A stretch of 64,000 nucleotides of DNA, taken from Actinokineospora diospyrosa (GTDB lineage: Bacteria; Actinomycetota; Actinomycetes; Mycobacteriales; Pseudonocardiaceae). A program made the translations under genes and the position numbers. Positions within the stretch are counted from its first letter, which is position 1, and the number at the start of each line of letters is the position of its first letter. Of the stretch, positions 19,179 to 27,515 are shown piece after piece. The notes beneath the pieces were generated by a model. That model was not told the origin of the DNA, made no database searches, and saw only the letters and a list, made by a program, of their open reading frames with translations. Location: contig NZ_JAMTCO010000008.1 in the NCBI RefSeq assembly GCF_024171925.1, positions 1 through 64,000 of the forward strand. The letters run 5' to 3'.

Positions 19179-20438
19179 ATGACCCACGACGACAGCGCGA
19201 CCCTCGAGGTCCTCTGCTGCTGTGATCCACCGGAAGTCCTCGACCCCGCTGCGTACCGCGACGCCGCGGTGACCGAGGCGCTGACCGAGGTCACCGCGCG
19301 CCCGGCCGCGCAGCAACCGCCGTGGCCGCACCCGTTCGAGGTCGACGCGGTGGAGGCCGAGTTGTCGGAGCTGCCCGGGTTGACCACCGAGGACGAGGTG
19401 GACGACCTGGCCCGCGCGATGGCCTTGGTGGCCCGCGGTGACGCGCTGGTGCTGCAGGGCGGGGATTGCGCCGAGCGGTTCCACGAAGCGGTGCCCGACC
19501 TGGTCCGGCGGAAGGTGGACTACCTGCAGGGCTTGGCCGCCATGATGCGCGCGGCCACCGGGCTGCCCAGCGTGGCCGTGGGCAGACTCGCCGGGCAGTA
19601 CGGCAAACCGCGTTCCTCGCCGTACGAACCGGCACCAACCGGAGGGCGGATGGCCGCCTATTGCGGTGACGGGGTCAACGCCCCCGAAGCCGAACCGGCT
19701 CGGCGCGTGCCGGACCCGCGCAGGCTCCGCACGGCTTACGACTGCGCTCGGGCGGTGCTGCGGGAGGTTCGTCGGGCATCGAGGGGCAAGCCCCTGATGG
19801 AACGCGTCCACGTCGCCCACGAGTTGCTGCTGATGCCCTACGAGCGGCCGCTGGTGCGCGCGGGCGTGCGCGGCCCCTTCAGCGCCTCGACGCACTTCGG
19901 CTGGATCGGGGAACGCACCCGCGACCTGGGGGGCGCTCACGTGGCGCTGGCGGCCGCGGTGCGCAACCCCGTCGGGGTCAAGATCGGCCCCACGGCCGCC
20001 CCCGATGACGTCGTCGCGCTCACCCTGGCGCTCAACCCCGACGGCGTGCCCGGCAAGCTGTGCCTGATCACCCGCTACGGCGCCGCCGATGTCGACCGGT
20101 CGCTGCCCGAGGTGGCCAGGGCCGTGGCCAGACGCGGAGCACCCGCGGTCTGGGTGTGCGACCCCATGCACGGCAACGGCATCAAGGTCGGTGACGTGAA
20201 GACGCGCCTGGTCGAGGACATGCTCACCGAGGTCTCCTCGTTCGTGCGCGTCCTCACCGAACTCCGGCTGCGCCCCTCGGGTCTGCACCTGGAACTCACC
20301 CCGGACCCGGTGACCGAGTGCGTCTCGTCGCAGGAGGCCGAACCGCTCTTCGCCGACTACCGGTCCACTTGCGACCCGAGGCTCAACCCCGAGCAGTCCG
20401 TGGCGGTGATCGCGCACTTCCTCGACCGGATCTCCTGA
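19179..20438 (+). CDS. Class II 3-deoxy-7-phosphoheptulonate synthase
   Basis: A 419-residue plant-type DAHP synthase that condenses PEP with erythrose 4-phosphate, the entry to the shikimate pathway (EC 2.5.1.54). Motifs seen: LQGGDCAERF, GRLAGQYGKPRSSPYE, THFGWIGERTR, VKIGPTAAPDD, WVCDPMHGNG and HLELTPDPVTEC. It is shorter at the N-terminus than housekeeping AroG (about 460 residues), like the PhzC-type enzymes in secondary-metabolite clusters that escape aromatic feedback (inference). An ATG with a GGAAGG site lies 54 bp after the MFS gene. Its likely job is to raise chorismate for DhbC. An odd CCC triplet sits near the N-terminus. Confidence 0.93.
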   Translation: MTHDDSATLEVLCCCDPPEVLDPAAYRDAAVTEALTEVTARPAAQQPPWPHPFEVDAVEAELSELPGLTTEDEVDDLARAMALVARGDALVLQGGDCAERFHEAVPDLVRRKVDYLQGLAAMMRAATGLPSVAVGRLAGQYGKPRSSPYEPAPTGGRMAAYCGDGVNAPEAEPARRVPDPRRLRTAYDCARAVLREVRRASRGKPLMERVHVAHELLLMPYERPLVRAGVRGPFSASTHFGWIGERTRDLGGAHVALAAAVRNPVGVKIGPTAAPDDVVALTLALNPDGVPGKLCLITRYGAADVDRSLPEVARAVARRGAPAVWVCDPMHGNGIKVGDVKTRLVEDMLTEVSSFVRVLTELRLRPSGLHLELTPDPVTECVSSQEAEPLFADYRSTCDPRLNPEQSVAVIAHFLDRIS

Positions 20439-20670
20439 TCGGACCACCGGGCGGGTTGTCCCCCCGAGTTGGCGTAGACCGGGTACCGGCGGGTGCCGTG
20501 CGGGCCGCCAACAGTGAGCCGATCCAGTTCCGCCGCGACCGGCCGCGGGCGGAGCGGGACGGGCCACTCGGGTGCCCTCGCCGTCCGAGGGCGCTTGCCG
20601 GTCGGACGGCGATGTGCGACGGTCCAGCGGGCAGCGGTCGGCGTGTGCCCGGGAGTTGGGGGTTGCAACG

Positions 20671-21177
20671 GTGGATTCGGACGACACCGGCGCGCGTGCC
20701 GACCGCGATCGAGACGGGGCGGGCCACGCTCGCAACGAGCGCCCGCGCGACAGACTGGGCAGGCCGCTGCCGCGCGGGGTACCCGGAGTGCCGCGCCTGG
20801 TGGAAGGCGTCGCTCGGACACCGGATGAGACCCTTCTGGAAGCGCAGCGGCTGCTGGACAGCGGCATGCCCTTCCACGCGCACGAAGTGCTGGAGGACGC
20901 CTGGAAGGCGGCACCCGAGGCGACGCGCGCGCTGTGGAAGGGCCTCGCGCAGTTGGCGGTGGGTGTCACGCACGCCGCCCGGGGCAACCTCGCGGGCGCT
21001 GGTGCCCTGCTCACCCGCGGCGCGGACAGCATCGCGCCCTACGAAGGCGGGCCTGCCCACGGCGTCGACGTCACGGCGCTGCTGCGGTGGGCCCGCGACC
21101 AGGCCGCGGCCATGGCGGAAGGGACCAGCCAGGTGCCCGTTCTCCGCCTGCGCGACCGGCCATCCCAGTCGGACTGA
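20671..21177 (+). CDS. DUF309 domain protein
   Basis: A 168-residue protein. After a charged, probably disordered N-terminus of about 50 residues comes the helical DUF309 core: LLDSGMPFHAHEVLEDAWKAAP, then LWKGLAQLAVGVTHAARGN and ALLTRGADSI. The HAHEVLE histidine/glutamate signature is characteristic. No biochemical function is established for the family. The GTG start follows a G-rich stretch and is uncertain; the frame stays open upstream to 20572. It stands alone, 232 bp after the DAHP synthase gene, and need not belong to the siderophore locus. Confidence 0.8.
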   Translation: MDSDDTGARADRDRDGAGHARNERPRDRLGRPLPRGVPGVPRLVEGVARTPDETLLEAQRLLDSGMPFHAHEVLEDAWKAAPEATRALWKGLAQLAVGVTHAARGNLAGAGALLTRGADSIAPYEGGPAHGVDVTALLRWARDQAAAMAEGTSQVPVLRLRDRPSQSD

Positions 21178-21299
21178 GAGTTCCCGTGGTGCTGAAGCCG
21201 CCGAGAGGTGGCGCCGCACGCAGCCGCTTGCGCGGCGGTCTCTGTGCGCCTCAGCAGACCCTGCCCCCCGCATGATCGTTCTACCGCGACTGGCGGCTT

Positions 21300-21700
21300 G
21301 ATCGCCATCGCCCCGGTGGCGCAGGCCGTCACCATACCGGTGGCGTGCAGCGAGAACGCTCTGGTCGCGGCGGTGAACCTGGCCAACTCCACTCCCACCG
21401 CCGATACCCTCGTCCTCGCGGGCGGAGTTCGTGCGGTGGCAGGTGGCGGCGTTGCGGGCGGTGATCACCACCCCGATCGAGATGGTCGGCCCCGCCGCGG
21501 TCACCAGCGCCGCACCGCTGGGCCTGGGGTTGTTCCGGATCGCCGAGGTCGGTCCGAGCGGCACGCTCACGCTCACGACCGGGGTCGCGTTCACCCGCGG
21601 CAACGTCCTCGGTGACGGTGGCGCAATCCTCAACCGGGGTGCCGTCACCCATCACGGCCAACACCCCGAACAACTGCGCGGGCAGCGCCCCCGCCGTACC
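21300..21700 (+). pseudogene. Frameshifted beta-helix surface protein relic
   Basis: Pieces of a secreted right-handed beta-helix protein in two frames. One frame carries the end of a signal peptide (APVAQA) followed by VTIPVACSENALVAAVNLANSTPTADTLVLAGG. Near 21425 the match moves to another frame: VITTPIEMVGPAAVTSA, then GLGLFRIAEVGPSGTLTL and GNVLGDGGAILNRGAVT, the usual start of such proteins. It then loses the match near 21660, long before a normal length of 400 or more residues. No start codon with a binding site is clear. Confidence 0.7.
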
Positions 21701-22131
21701 CAACTGCACCGGCTGACCCCCGCGCCGGTGGCACCCGCGGACCCGCGCCCACCACGTCGGTGGGCCGGGTGCGGATCCGGCTGCCGGGACCGGGGAGTCC
21801 TGGCCAAGCTCCGCTGCTGCCCAGAAATAGGGAAGCAAATAGGTTTGCCGCCACACCCGCCCAGGGGAACTTTTTGTCGCGTTCTTTCCTCGAACACTTT
21901 CTCGCCGAGAGGAAAGTCCTCGCAAGAGGGTGACAAGCCGCCATTTTCCTTGCCGATTCCGACGGATCAGCGCAGGGTTGAAATGGGAGTTCAGACGAGC
22001 GGGCGTATCCGTGCGCCGCGCCGCACCGCGAGATCTTCGCGAAGAAGGCCTGTCTCTCAAGCTGCTGGCCAACCTTTGCCCCCGGCGGCGGCGACCGACG
22101 ATCCGACACATCGTGGAACTGGAGAAGTATC
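21701..22131. other. Upstream region of the Gly-rich protein gene
   Basis: No gene is seen. The part from about 21825 to 21975 is clearly richer in A+T than its surroundings (AAATAGGG, CTTTTTGTCGCG, CATTTTCC) and is the likely promoter region for the secreted Gly-rich protein. A GGAG site at about 22119-22122 precedes its ATG. Confidence 0.4.
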
Positions 22132-23466
22132 ATGGAATCGACCACGCGCAACACCACGGCGGTACGAGTCCGACGTGCTCTGATCGGGCTGGGGACCGTG
22201 GCGGGATTCGCCCTGGTCGCTCCCGGCACCGCCCACGCCGCGGATCCGACCGGCTGCGTCCGCACCGGTGAGAACGTGACCTGCACCGCGGGCGTACCCG
22301 CTGGCCAGACCGTCACCGGCACCGCCAACGCCAACACCATCACCATCAGCGGCGGCCCGGTCGCGGGCACGATCTCCACCTTGGGGGGCAACGACACCAT
22401 CGTCATCACCGGCACCGCGGGCATCAACGGGACGACGGGTCCTCCCGGCATGAACGGCACCGCGGGCACCCCTGCGGGGACCGCGGGCGGCAACGGCGGC
22501 GTCGGGACCACCGGCGGCGTCGGCATCAGCGGCACCGGGACCGTCGACGGCGGTGACGGCACCGACCAGATCACCGTCACCGGCGGTCCCGGCGGCAACG
22601 GGGGCAACGGCGGTCCGGGCGGGACCGGGCGCAACAGCGGCGCGGGTGGCGCGGGCGGCAACGGTGGTGTCGGCGGTGTCGGCGGCGCCGCCAACGTCGG
22701 GTCGATCACCGGCGGTGTCGGCGGCGACACCATCACCGCCACCGGCGGCAAGGGCGGCCTCGGCGGCGTCGGCGGCCTGGGCGGCAACGGCGGGGCCACG
22801 GCAGGCGGGGCGGGCGCGGGCGGTATCGGCGGTGCCGCGGGTGTCGGTGGTGCAGGCAACGGCGGGACCGTCAACGGCGGCACCACGGACTCCGGCATCG
22901 ACAACGTCACCACCAACGGCGGTGCGGGCGGTGCGGGTTCCGCCGGTGGGGTCGGCGGCTGCGGTAGCGGCGGCGGCGCTGGCGGCGTGGGCGGCGCCGG
23001 TGGCGCGGGCGGTGTTGGCAACTCCGGGACCGTCAACGGCGGCGCCGGAGCGGACACCCTCAAGAGCAAGGGCGGTCTCGGTGGCCTCGGCGGTCTGGGA
23101 GCCAAGGGCGGCAACGGGCTGAGTGCCACGCAGCCTGGTGGAGCGGGTGGCCTCGGCGGTGCGGGCGGCGCGGGCGGTGTTGGCAACTCCGGGACCGTCA
23201 ACGGCGACGCCGACAACGACGTCATCACCAACACCGGCGGCACGGGCGGCAACGGCGGGGCAGGTGGCACCGGCGGCACCGGCTGTGCCGGTCCTGGCGG
23301 CGCGGGCGGTCTGGGCGCAGCCGCGGGTGCGGCGGGCACGGGCAACGCCGGAACCGTCAACGGCGGTACCGGCGTGAACACCATCACCAACCCCAACGGC
23401 GCGGCAGGCCTGGTCGGTTCGAACGGCGTGGCAGGCGTCAACAACACCGGTGTGTGCACCTGCTGA
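22132..23466 (+). CDS. Secreted Gly-rich repeat protein with RTX-like rungs
   Basis: A 444-residue exported protein. Residues 1-36 form a signal peptide (RR at 14-15, hydrophobic core, AHA before the cut). The rest is mostly Gly, with GGxGG runs like mycobacterial PGRS regions. A short block with the pattern G-T-V-N-G-G-x3-D-x-I-T recurs at residues 79, 136, 190, 245, 299, 354 and 407, so the period is 53-57 residues. These blocks resemble the GGxGxDxI rungs of calcium-binding RTX proteins; the Gly runs between them could form polyglycine helices (inference). Cys occurs at 42, 51, 277, 385 and at the C-terminal CTC. There is no PE domain. Function is unknown; a cell-surface or matrix role is likely. 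Confidence 0.8.
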   Translation: MESTTRNTTAVRVRRALIGLGTVAGFALVAPGTAHAADPTGCVRTGENVTCTAGVPAGQTVTGTANANTITISGGPVAGTISTLGGNDTIVITGTAGINGTTGPPGMNGTAGTPAGTAGGNGGVGTTGGVGISGTGTVDGGDGTDQITVTGGPGGNGGNGGPGGTGRNSGAGGAGGNGGVGGVGGAANVGSITGGVGGDTITATGGKGGLGGVGGLGGNGGATAGGAGAGGIGGAAGVGGAGNGGTVNGGTTDSGIDNVTTNGGAGGAGSAGGVGGCGSGGGAGGVGGAGGAGGVGNSGTVNGGAGADTLKSKGGLGGLGGLGAKGGNGLSATQPGGAGGLGGAGGAGGVGNSGTVNGDADNDVITNTGGTGGNGGAGGTGGTGCAGPGGAGGLGAAAGAAGTGNAGTVNGGTGVNTITNPNGAAGLVGSNGVAGVNNTGVCTC

Positions 23467-23481
23467 TCGGTCGTCACCTCA

Positions 23482-23528
23482 CGAGGGGGTCGGGGCTCCT
23501 GGAGTTCGCCAGGAACCCCGACCCCTCG
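23482..23528 (+). terminator. Rho-independent-type hairpin after the Gly-rich gene
   Basis: A long inverted repeat starts 15 bp after the stop codon. The left arm (23482-23502) begins CGAGGGGG and ends CTCCTGG; the right arm (23509-23528) is its near-perfect complement, with a 6-nt loop. No U-run follows, as is usual in actinomycetes. Confidence 0.8.
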
Positions 23529-23666
23529 CATGCCTGCGTTGGACCACCGAGGGGCGCTGCCCTGCTTACCAGGTCGCAAACAGGGACCGCGCCGCTTCCA
23601 GGCGTCCCCATCCACCGCCGTGGTGAGCGGAACCTGGTGTTCGGGAGCCGCCAGAGCGGCCGTCGC

Positions 23667-24419
23667 TCACGGGGTCAGCAGCAGGGTGGCGCGGTTGTCG
23701 CTACCGGAGAGCAAGGTGTTCGCCGCGGCGGTCAGCGGGCCGCACCCGGTCAGCGGCGGCACGGTGAACGCGGCGGTCAGCTCCCCGCCCAGCCGCGGGT
23801 CGAAACCGGGGCGCGAGCGCAGCGGCAGGTCGACGGGCGCGGTCCGGCAGCCCGCGGGTACGGGGAACGTCCTGCCGCGCACCGTCACCGACCGCACCAC
23901 GACAGCCACCCGGGCGTTCGCGGTGAACACGGTCGACGACAGGGAACCGGTGACGGGTGCAGCCTGCTCGAACTCCACGTGCGCCGACAGCTCCCGCGCT
24001 GACACGTCCCGCGCTGACACGTCTGTTGCGTCGAGCGCCAGGTCCGAGGTGTGTTCGCCGGTGGCCGCCGCGACGACCGCGTGCAGGGAGCCGCGCAGGG
24101 GCGCGACGGCGCTCTTGATCGTGGCGGATCCGGTGATCGAGTAGTGGAAGGTCGCTGTTCGCGCGAGGGTGCGGAGTGCGGTCGGCGGGGTCGAGCGGAC
24201 CAGGCGACCGGGTCGGGTGATCGGACGGACTTGGACGTAGTACCCGGTTTCCGGGACCAGACCGGTGATCACTGCCGACCGGCCGTCGGCGCCGGTGGTG
24301 GCGACGACCGAGTCGTCGAGCAGCACCTCGTAGCCGGTCGTGGCCGCGTCCGACGGACCCCACTGGGCGGTGATCGTGTCCGAAGTAGACGTGGCCGCGA
24401 ACGGTGCGGGCGCGGGTGA
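23667..24419 (-). pseudogene. Downstream half of split secreted Fn3 protein
   Basis: The frame that continues directly after the TAA stop at 24420-24422 without changing phase. It opens with a linker (SPAPAPFAATSTSD), then a fibronectin type III-like domain (TITAQWGPS to YYVQVRPIT), then a beta-rich domain seen in many actinobacterial secreted proteins (FHYSITGSATIKS to GCGPLTAAANTLLSG). It has no signal peptide or ribosome site of its own; the first in-frame start is a GTG at 24326 inside the Fn3 domain. A DVSAR-type short duplication lies near 24000-24020. It is best read as the back part of the gene at 24420-25007. Confidence 0.7.
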
Positions 24420-25007
24420 TTAGTCGACCCTCATGTCCATTGTGGTCACCGAGTACCAGCGGGCGGTTGGCTGCTCCCCGCGTGTGCACAGGGTGCTGAC
24501 CGGCGGGATGTCCGACCAGTCCGCCCGCTTGCCGGTCAGGCTGATCCGGACGCTGTCCACCTCGACGGTCGTGGACCCCCAGGCGTTGCCGACCAGGGCG
24601 GCGGTCGCGTACCCGAAGACCGGCACCACCACGTCCTGGCCGGTGACCGGGGTCGGGCGCAGGTCCAGGGTCCGCACCGCGGTAGCGGTGCCCAGCGCGT
24701 TGCGCGACTCCAGCCGGACCGCCACGGTGCCCTCGACCCCCACCGCGCCGACCGCCGCCAAGCCCGCGGCGGGAATGGTCAACGTGCCGCGCACGGCGCG
24801 CGGCTCCGGGCCGAGCCAACTGTAGATCGGGTCCTCGGCGTTGGTGGTGAGCGCGAGGTCCGCGCGTGCGACCACCGGAGAATCGCACGTTCGCGCCACC
24901 GCGACCGACCGCTCCACCGCGCCGGCGACACCCCCCGTCGCGAGCACACCACCCGCGGCGACGAGCACAGCGGCGATCACGGGTCGTACGCGCATGGGGA
25001 TGTCCAT
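24420..25007 (-). pseudogene. Upstream half of split secreted protein
   Basis: About 195 residues starting at an ATG at 25007 (or at 24995 after MDIP). A signal peptide (VIAAVLVAAGGVLATGGVAGA) is followed by a beta-rich domain with two Cys (TCDSP and TLCTRG) and Thr/Val-rich strands. It ends MDMRVD at a TAA codon. The next domain follows in the same frame, so a single nonsense change probably cut a protein of about 445 residues. The front part alone could still be exported. Function is unknown. Confidence 0.65.
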
Positions 25008-25308
25008 TCGGCCGGGACCACTCGGTCTCGGAATGGTAGGGGCGCTGTTGATCGCCGGCAATCAGGTTGCGCCGAACGCAGGCTGGTGCTTTCACGCTCG
25101 AGTTAATGGAAGCGGCAACCTCTCCTTCCACGATGGATTCGGCGCTCATCGTTCTCCACCCTGGCGAGCGCGAACGCGTCAGGCACTGGAGGATCTCCGG
25201 CACCTGAGCTGAGCGGTAAACACACAACCCGAGCAACCCGTCGCACAAGGTGCTTTCGAACTTCCCGGGCGGGTCAGCGCCGCCAAGCGCGGGCACTACG
25301 ATGCCGCC

Positions 25309-26061
25309 GTGCCGACACCATCTGTTCCCGGGATCGAGGCCCACGCCCGCACCGCCACCCGGTTGCACCCACTTGCCGGGACGCCTACCTCGGCGGACAG
25401 CCACGTCGGCGGCCCCATGCGATGGCCTGCCGACGAGCCGTGGCCGTACTGCGCGGATCCGCTACCAGACGGCTCGCTCGGGCAGGCGTTACTCGGGACC
25501 GCGCAGTTCTATTGTCGGGATTTCCCGATGCTGCCATTCCCGGCAGGCCGCGACCTGCTGCAGGTGTTCTGGTGCCCAGCCGTCTACGACGGCCGCCATC
25601 ACCACGGCTACGAGCCCATAGCGCTTCGCCTGTTCTGGCGGGATTCGACGACCCTGAACGGCCCTGATCTCGATCAGCCCGAACCCGTGCTGGTTGACGA
25701 GGAAGCCGTACCCGACCACGCCTGTGCGCTGCGGCCATGCCAGGTCACGGAATATCCCCACTCCTACGACGCAGAGCTGCTGGGGTTCGAGCCCGGTGAC
25801 GACTGGCCGGAACTGGCCGCTGGCTCAAAGATCGGCGGCTGGATGCCCTGGTGGCAGTCCGGCCCAACGACGTTCCCCTGCCGAGACTGCGGAACCGACT
25901 CGGTCCTGATGCTGTCCCTACACACCGAAGAAGCCAACGACGGCTGCTCATGCGAAACCGACGAGACCACCGTGGGCTGGCAATTCGGCCGGGACGGTGC
26001 GCTGAACATTCTGGTCTGCCCAAATGACGTAGAGCACCGACCAACCCCCTGGATCGACTAG
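25309..26061 (+). CDS. DUF1963 domain protein
   Basis: A 250-residue protein resembling the DUF1963/YwqG family: GGPMRWPADEPWPYC near residue 34, LLQVFWCP in the middle and KIGGWMPWWQ near residue 175. A Cys-rich part near the end (CRDCGTD and CSCETDE) may bind metal. No function is established for the family. The GTG start is uncertain because no clear ribosome site precedes it. It is convergent with the MFS gene of the PKS operon; the 129 bp between them holds nothing I recognise. Confidence 0.8.
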   Translation: MPTPSVPGIEAHARTATRLHPLAGTPTSADSHVGGPMRWPADEPWPYCADPLPDGSLGQALLGTAQFYCRDFPMLPFPAGRDLLQVFWCPAVYDGRHHHGYEPIALRLFWRDSTTLNGPDLDQPEPVLVDEEAVPDHACALRPCQVTEYPHSYDAELLGFEPGDDWPELAAGSKIGGWMPWWQSGPTTFPCRDCGTDSVLMLSLHTEEANDGCSCETDETTVGWQFGRDGALNILVCPNDVEHRPTPWID

Positions 26062-26190
26062 CAGCGTCGGGGAGGTAATCCGAGCCCGCCGCCCACACGC
26101 AGTGCGCACCTGCTGTGGCGAAAGTGCTACGCCGCCAGACCTGGTCCGCATTGGCCGCGATATCCGCCCCGGCCGTACTTCCGCCTGAGC

Positions 26191-27432
26191 TCAGCGGGTT
26201 TGGACGATGGCGGTCGTGGTGAGGACGACCACTGCGGCGGCGCAGGACAGGGCGAGGGTTGGGTAGCCCGCTTGGGCCAGGACGAGGCCTGCCAGCGCTG
26301 TGCCTGCGGCGCCTGCGAGGCCCATCAGGAGGTCGGTGAGGCCCTGCGCGGCGGGGCGGACTTCTGCGGGGAGGGACTCGGTGAGTAGCGTCGAGCCGCC
26401 GATGAGGGTTGCGCTCCAGGACAGGCCCAGTAGGCCCAGGGCGACCGTCAGCAGGGCCGGGTTGTGCGGGACGGCCGCGGCCAGTAGGCAGGCGGTGAGC
26501 AGGCCCGCGGCGCCCGCGGCGAGCAGTGGACGCCTGCCGAAGCGGTCGCCCAGCCAGCCGATGACGGGGGAGAGCCCGAACATCCCGGCGAGGTGGGTGC
26601 TCATGACCAGGCCGACCACGCCCAGGCTGCCGTGGTCGAGGTGAACCGGGGTCATTGACATCAGTGACACCATGACCAGGTGCCCGGTCACCACCGCCAG
26701 CAGGCCGAGGCGGGCGGGTGGGCGCGTCCGCAGTGTGCGCAGGGCCGCGCGGACGCCCACCGCGGGGCCCTCGCCCGCCAGCCCCAGTTCGCGGGCCAGC
26801 AACAGCGGGTCGGGGCGCAGGACGACCAGCACGATGACCGCGGCGGTGAGGAAGGTCAGGCCGCTGAGCACGAAGGGGCCCGCCATCGCCGCCGCGTGCC
26901 ACCCCTGGAACAGGGAGTCGACCGCGGCCGAGATCGCCGGGCCCGCCACCGCGCCGACGGTGGTCGCCCACACCACTGTGGACAGTGCGCGGCCGCGGCC
27001 CGCCCGGTCGGCCAGGTCGACGGCGGCGAAGCGGGCTTGGAAGTTGGACGTCGTGGCGGCGCCGAAGCAGAACATCGCGGGGTAGAGCAGGACCACCCAG
27101 CCGGTGGCGGCCGTGGTGGTGAGCAGCGCCGCGCCCACCGCCCCGACCAGGTAGCCCGCGGCCAGTCCCACCCGCCTGCCCCGGTCGCGCATGAGCGCGG
27201 CCACCACCGGGGCCAGGACGGCTGAGCCGACCACCATCGCGCTGCCCGCGAGCCCGGCCTGCGACGGACCGACCAGCCGGGCCGCGAACAGCACGCCGAC
27301 CGCGATCCCGATGCCCAACCCGACCCCGCCGACGAGCTGGCTCGCGAACAGACCCGCGACCGCACGGCGCTGCGCGAAGGCCGCGGTGGCGAGCGCCGCC
27401 GCTGACGGGGCCGGTGTCTGGTCAGCGATCAC
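26191..27432 (-). CDS. MFS transporter of the PKS-NRPS operon
   Basis: A 413-residue, 12-span major facilitator. Motif A-like loops are seen as MRDRGRRVGL after helix 2 and GWLGDRFGRRPLL after helix 8, and the two-fold symmetry is clear. The GTG start is chosen because AGGAAG lies 4-5 nt upstream; an ATG 15 nt earlier is the alternative. It is the last gene of the minus-strand run that begins with the PKS genes, 83 bp after the TTHB210-like gene. Its probable role is export of, and self-resistance to, the hybrid product (inference from position). Confidence 0.88.
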   Translation of the reverse strand: MIADQTPAPSAAALATAAFAQRRAVAGLFASQLVGGVGLGIGIAVGVLFAARLVGPSQAGLAGSAMVVGSAVLAPVVAALMRDRGRRVGLAAGYLVGAVGAALLTTTAATGWVVLLYPAMFCFGAATTSNFQARFAAVDLADRAGRGRALSTVVWATTVGAVAGPAISAAVDSLFQGWHAAAMAGPFVLSGLTFLTAAVIVLVVLRPDPLLLARELGLAGEGPAVGVRAALRTLRTRPPARLGLLAVVTGHLVMVSLMSMTPVHLDHGSLGVVGLVMSTHLAGMFGLSPVIGWLGDRFGRRPLLAAGAAGLLTACLLAAAVPHNPALLTVALGLLGLSWSATLIGGSTLLTESLPAEVRPAAQGLTDLLMGLAGAAGTALAGLVLAQAGYPTLALSCAAAVVVLTTTAIVQTR

Positions 27433-27515
27433 TGGGCTTCCTCTCATCGGGCGCACCGCGTGTGCCGGGCACCGGTGCGGGACTGGTCGACCCGGCGGGA
27501 CCGGGTGGTGTCCGG

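Noticed and set aside
21645..23615. A 656-residue Pro-rich minus-strand frame
   Set aside because: It is the exact complement of the GGX repeats of the secreted Gly-rich protein (Gly codons read as Pro/Ala), which has a signal peptide and ribosome site.
24326..24326. A separate gene starting at the GTG at 24326
   Set aside because: The start lies inside the Fn3 domain with no ribosome site or signal peptide; upstream sequence back to the TAA is in the same frame and protein-like.
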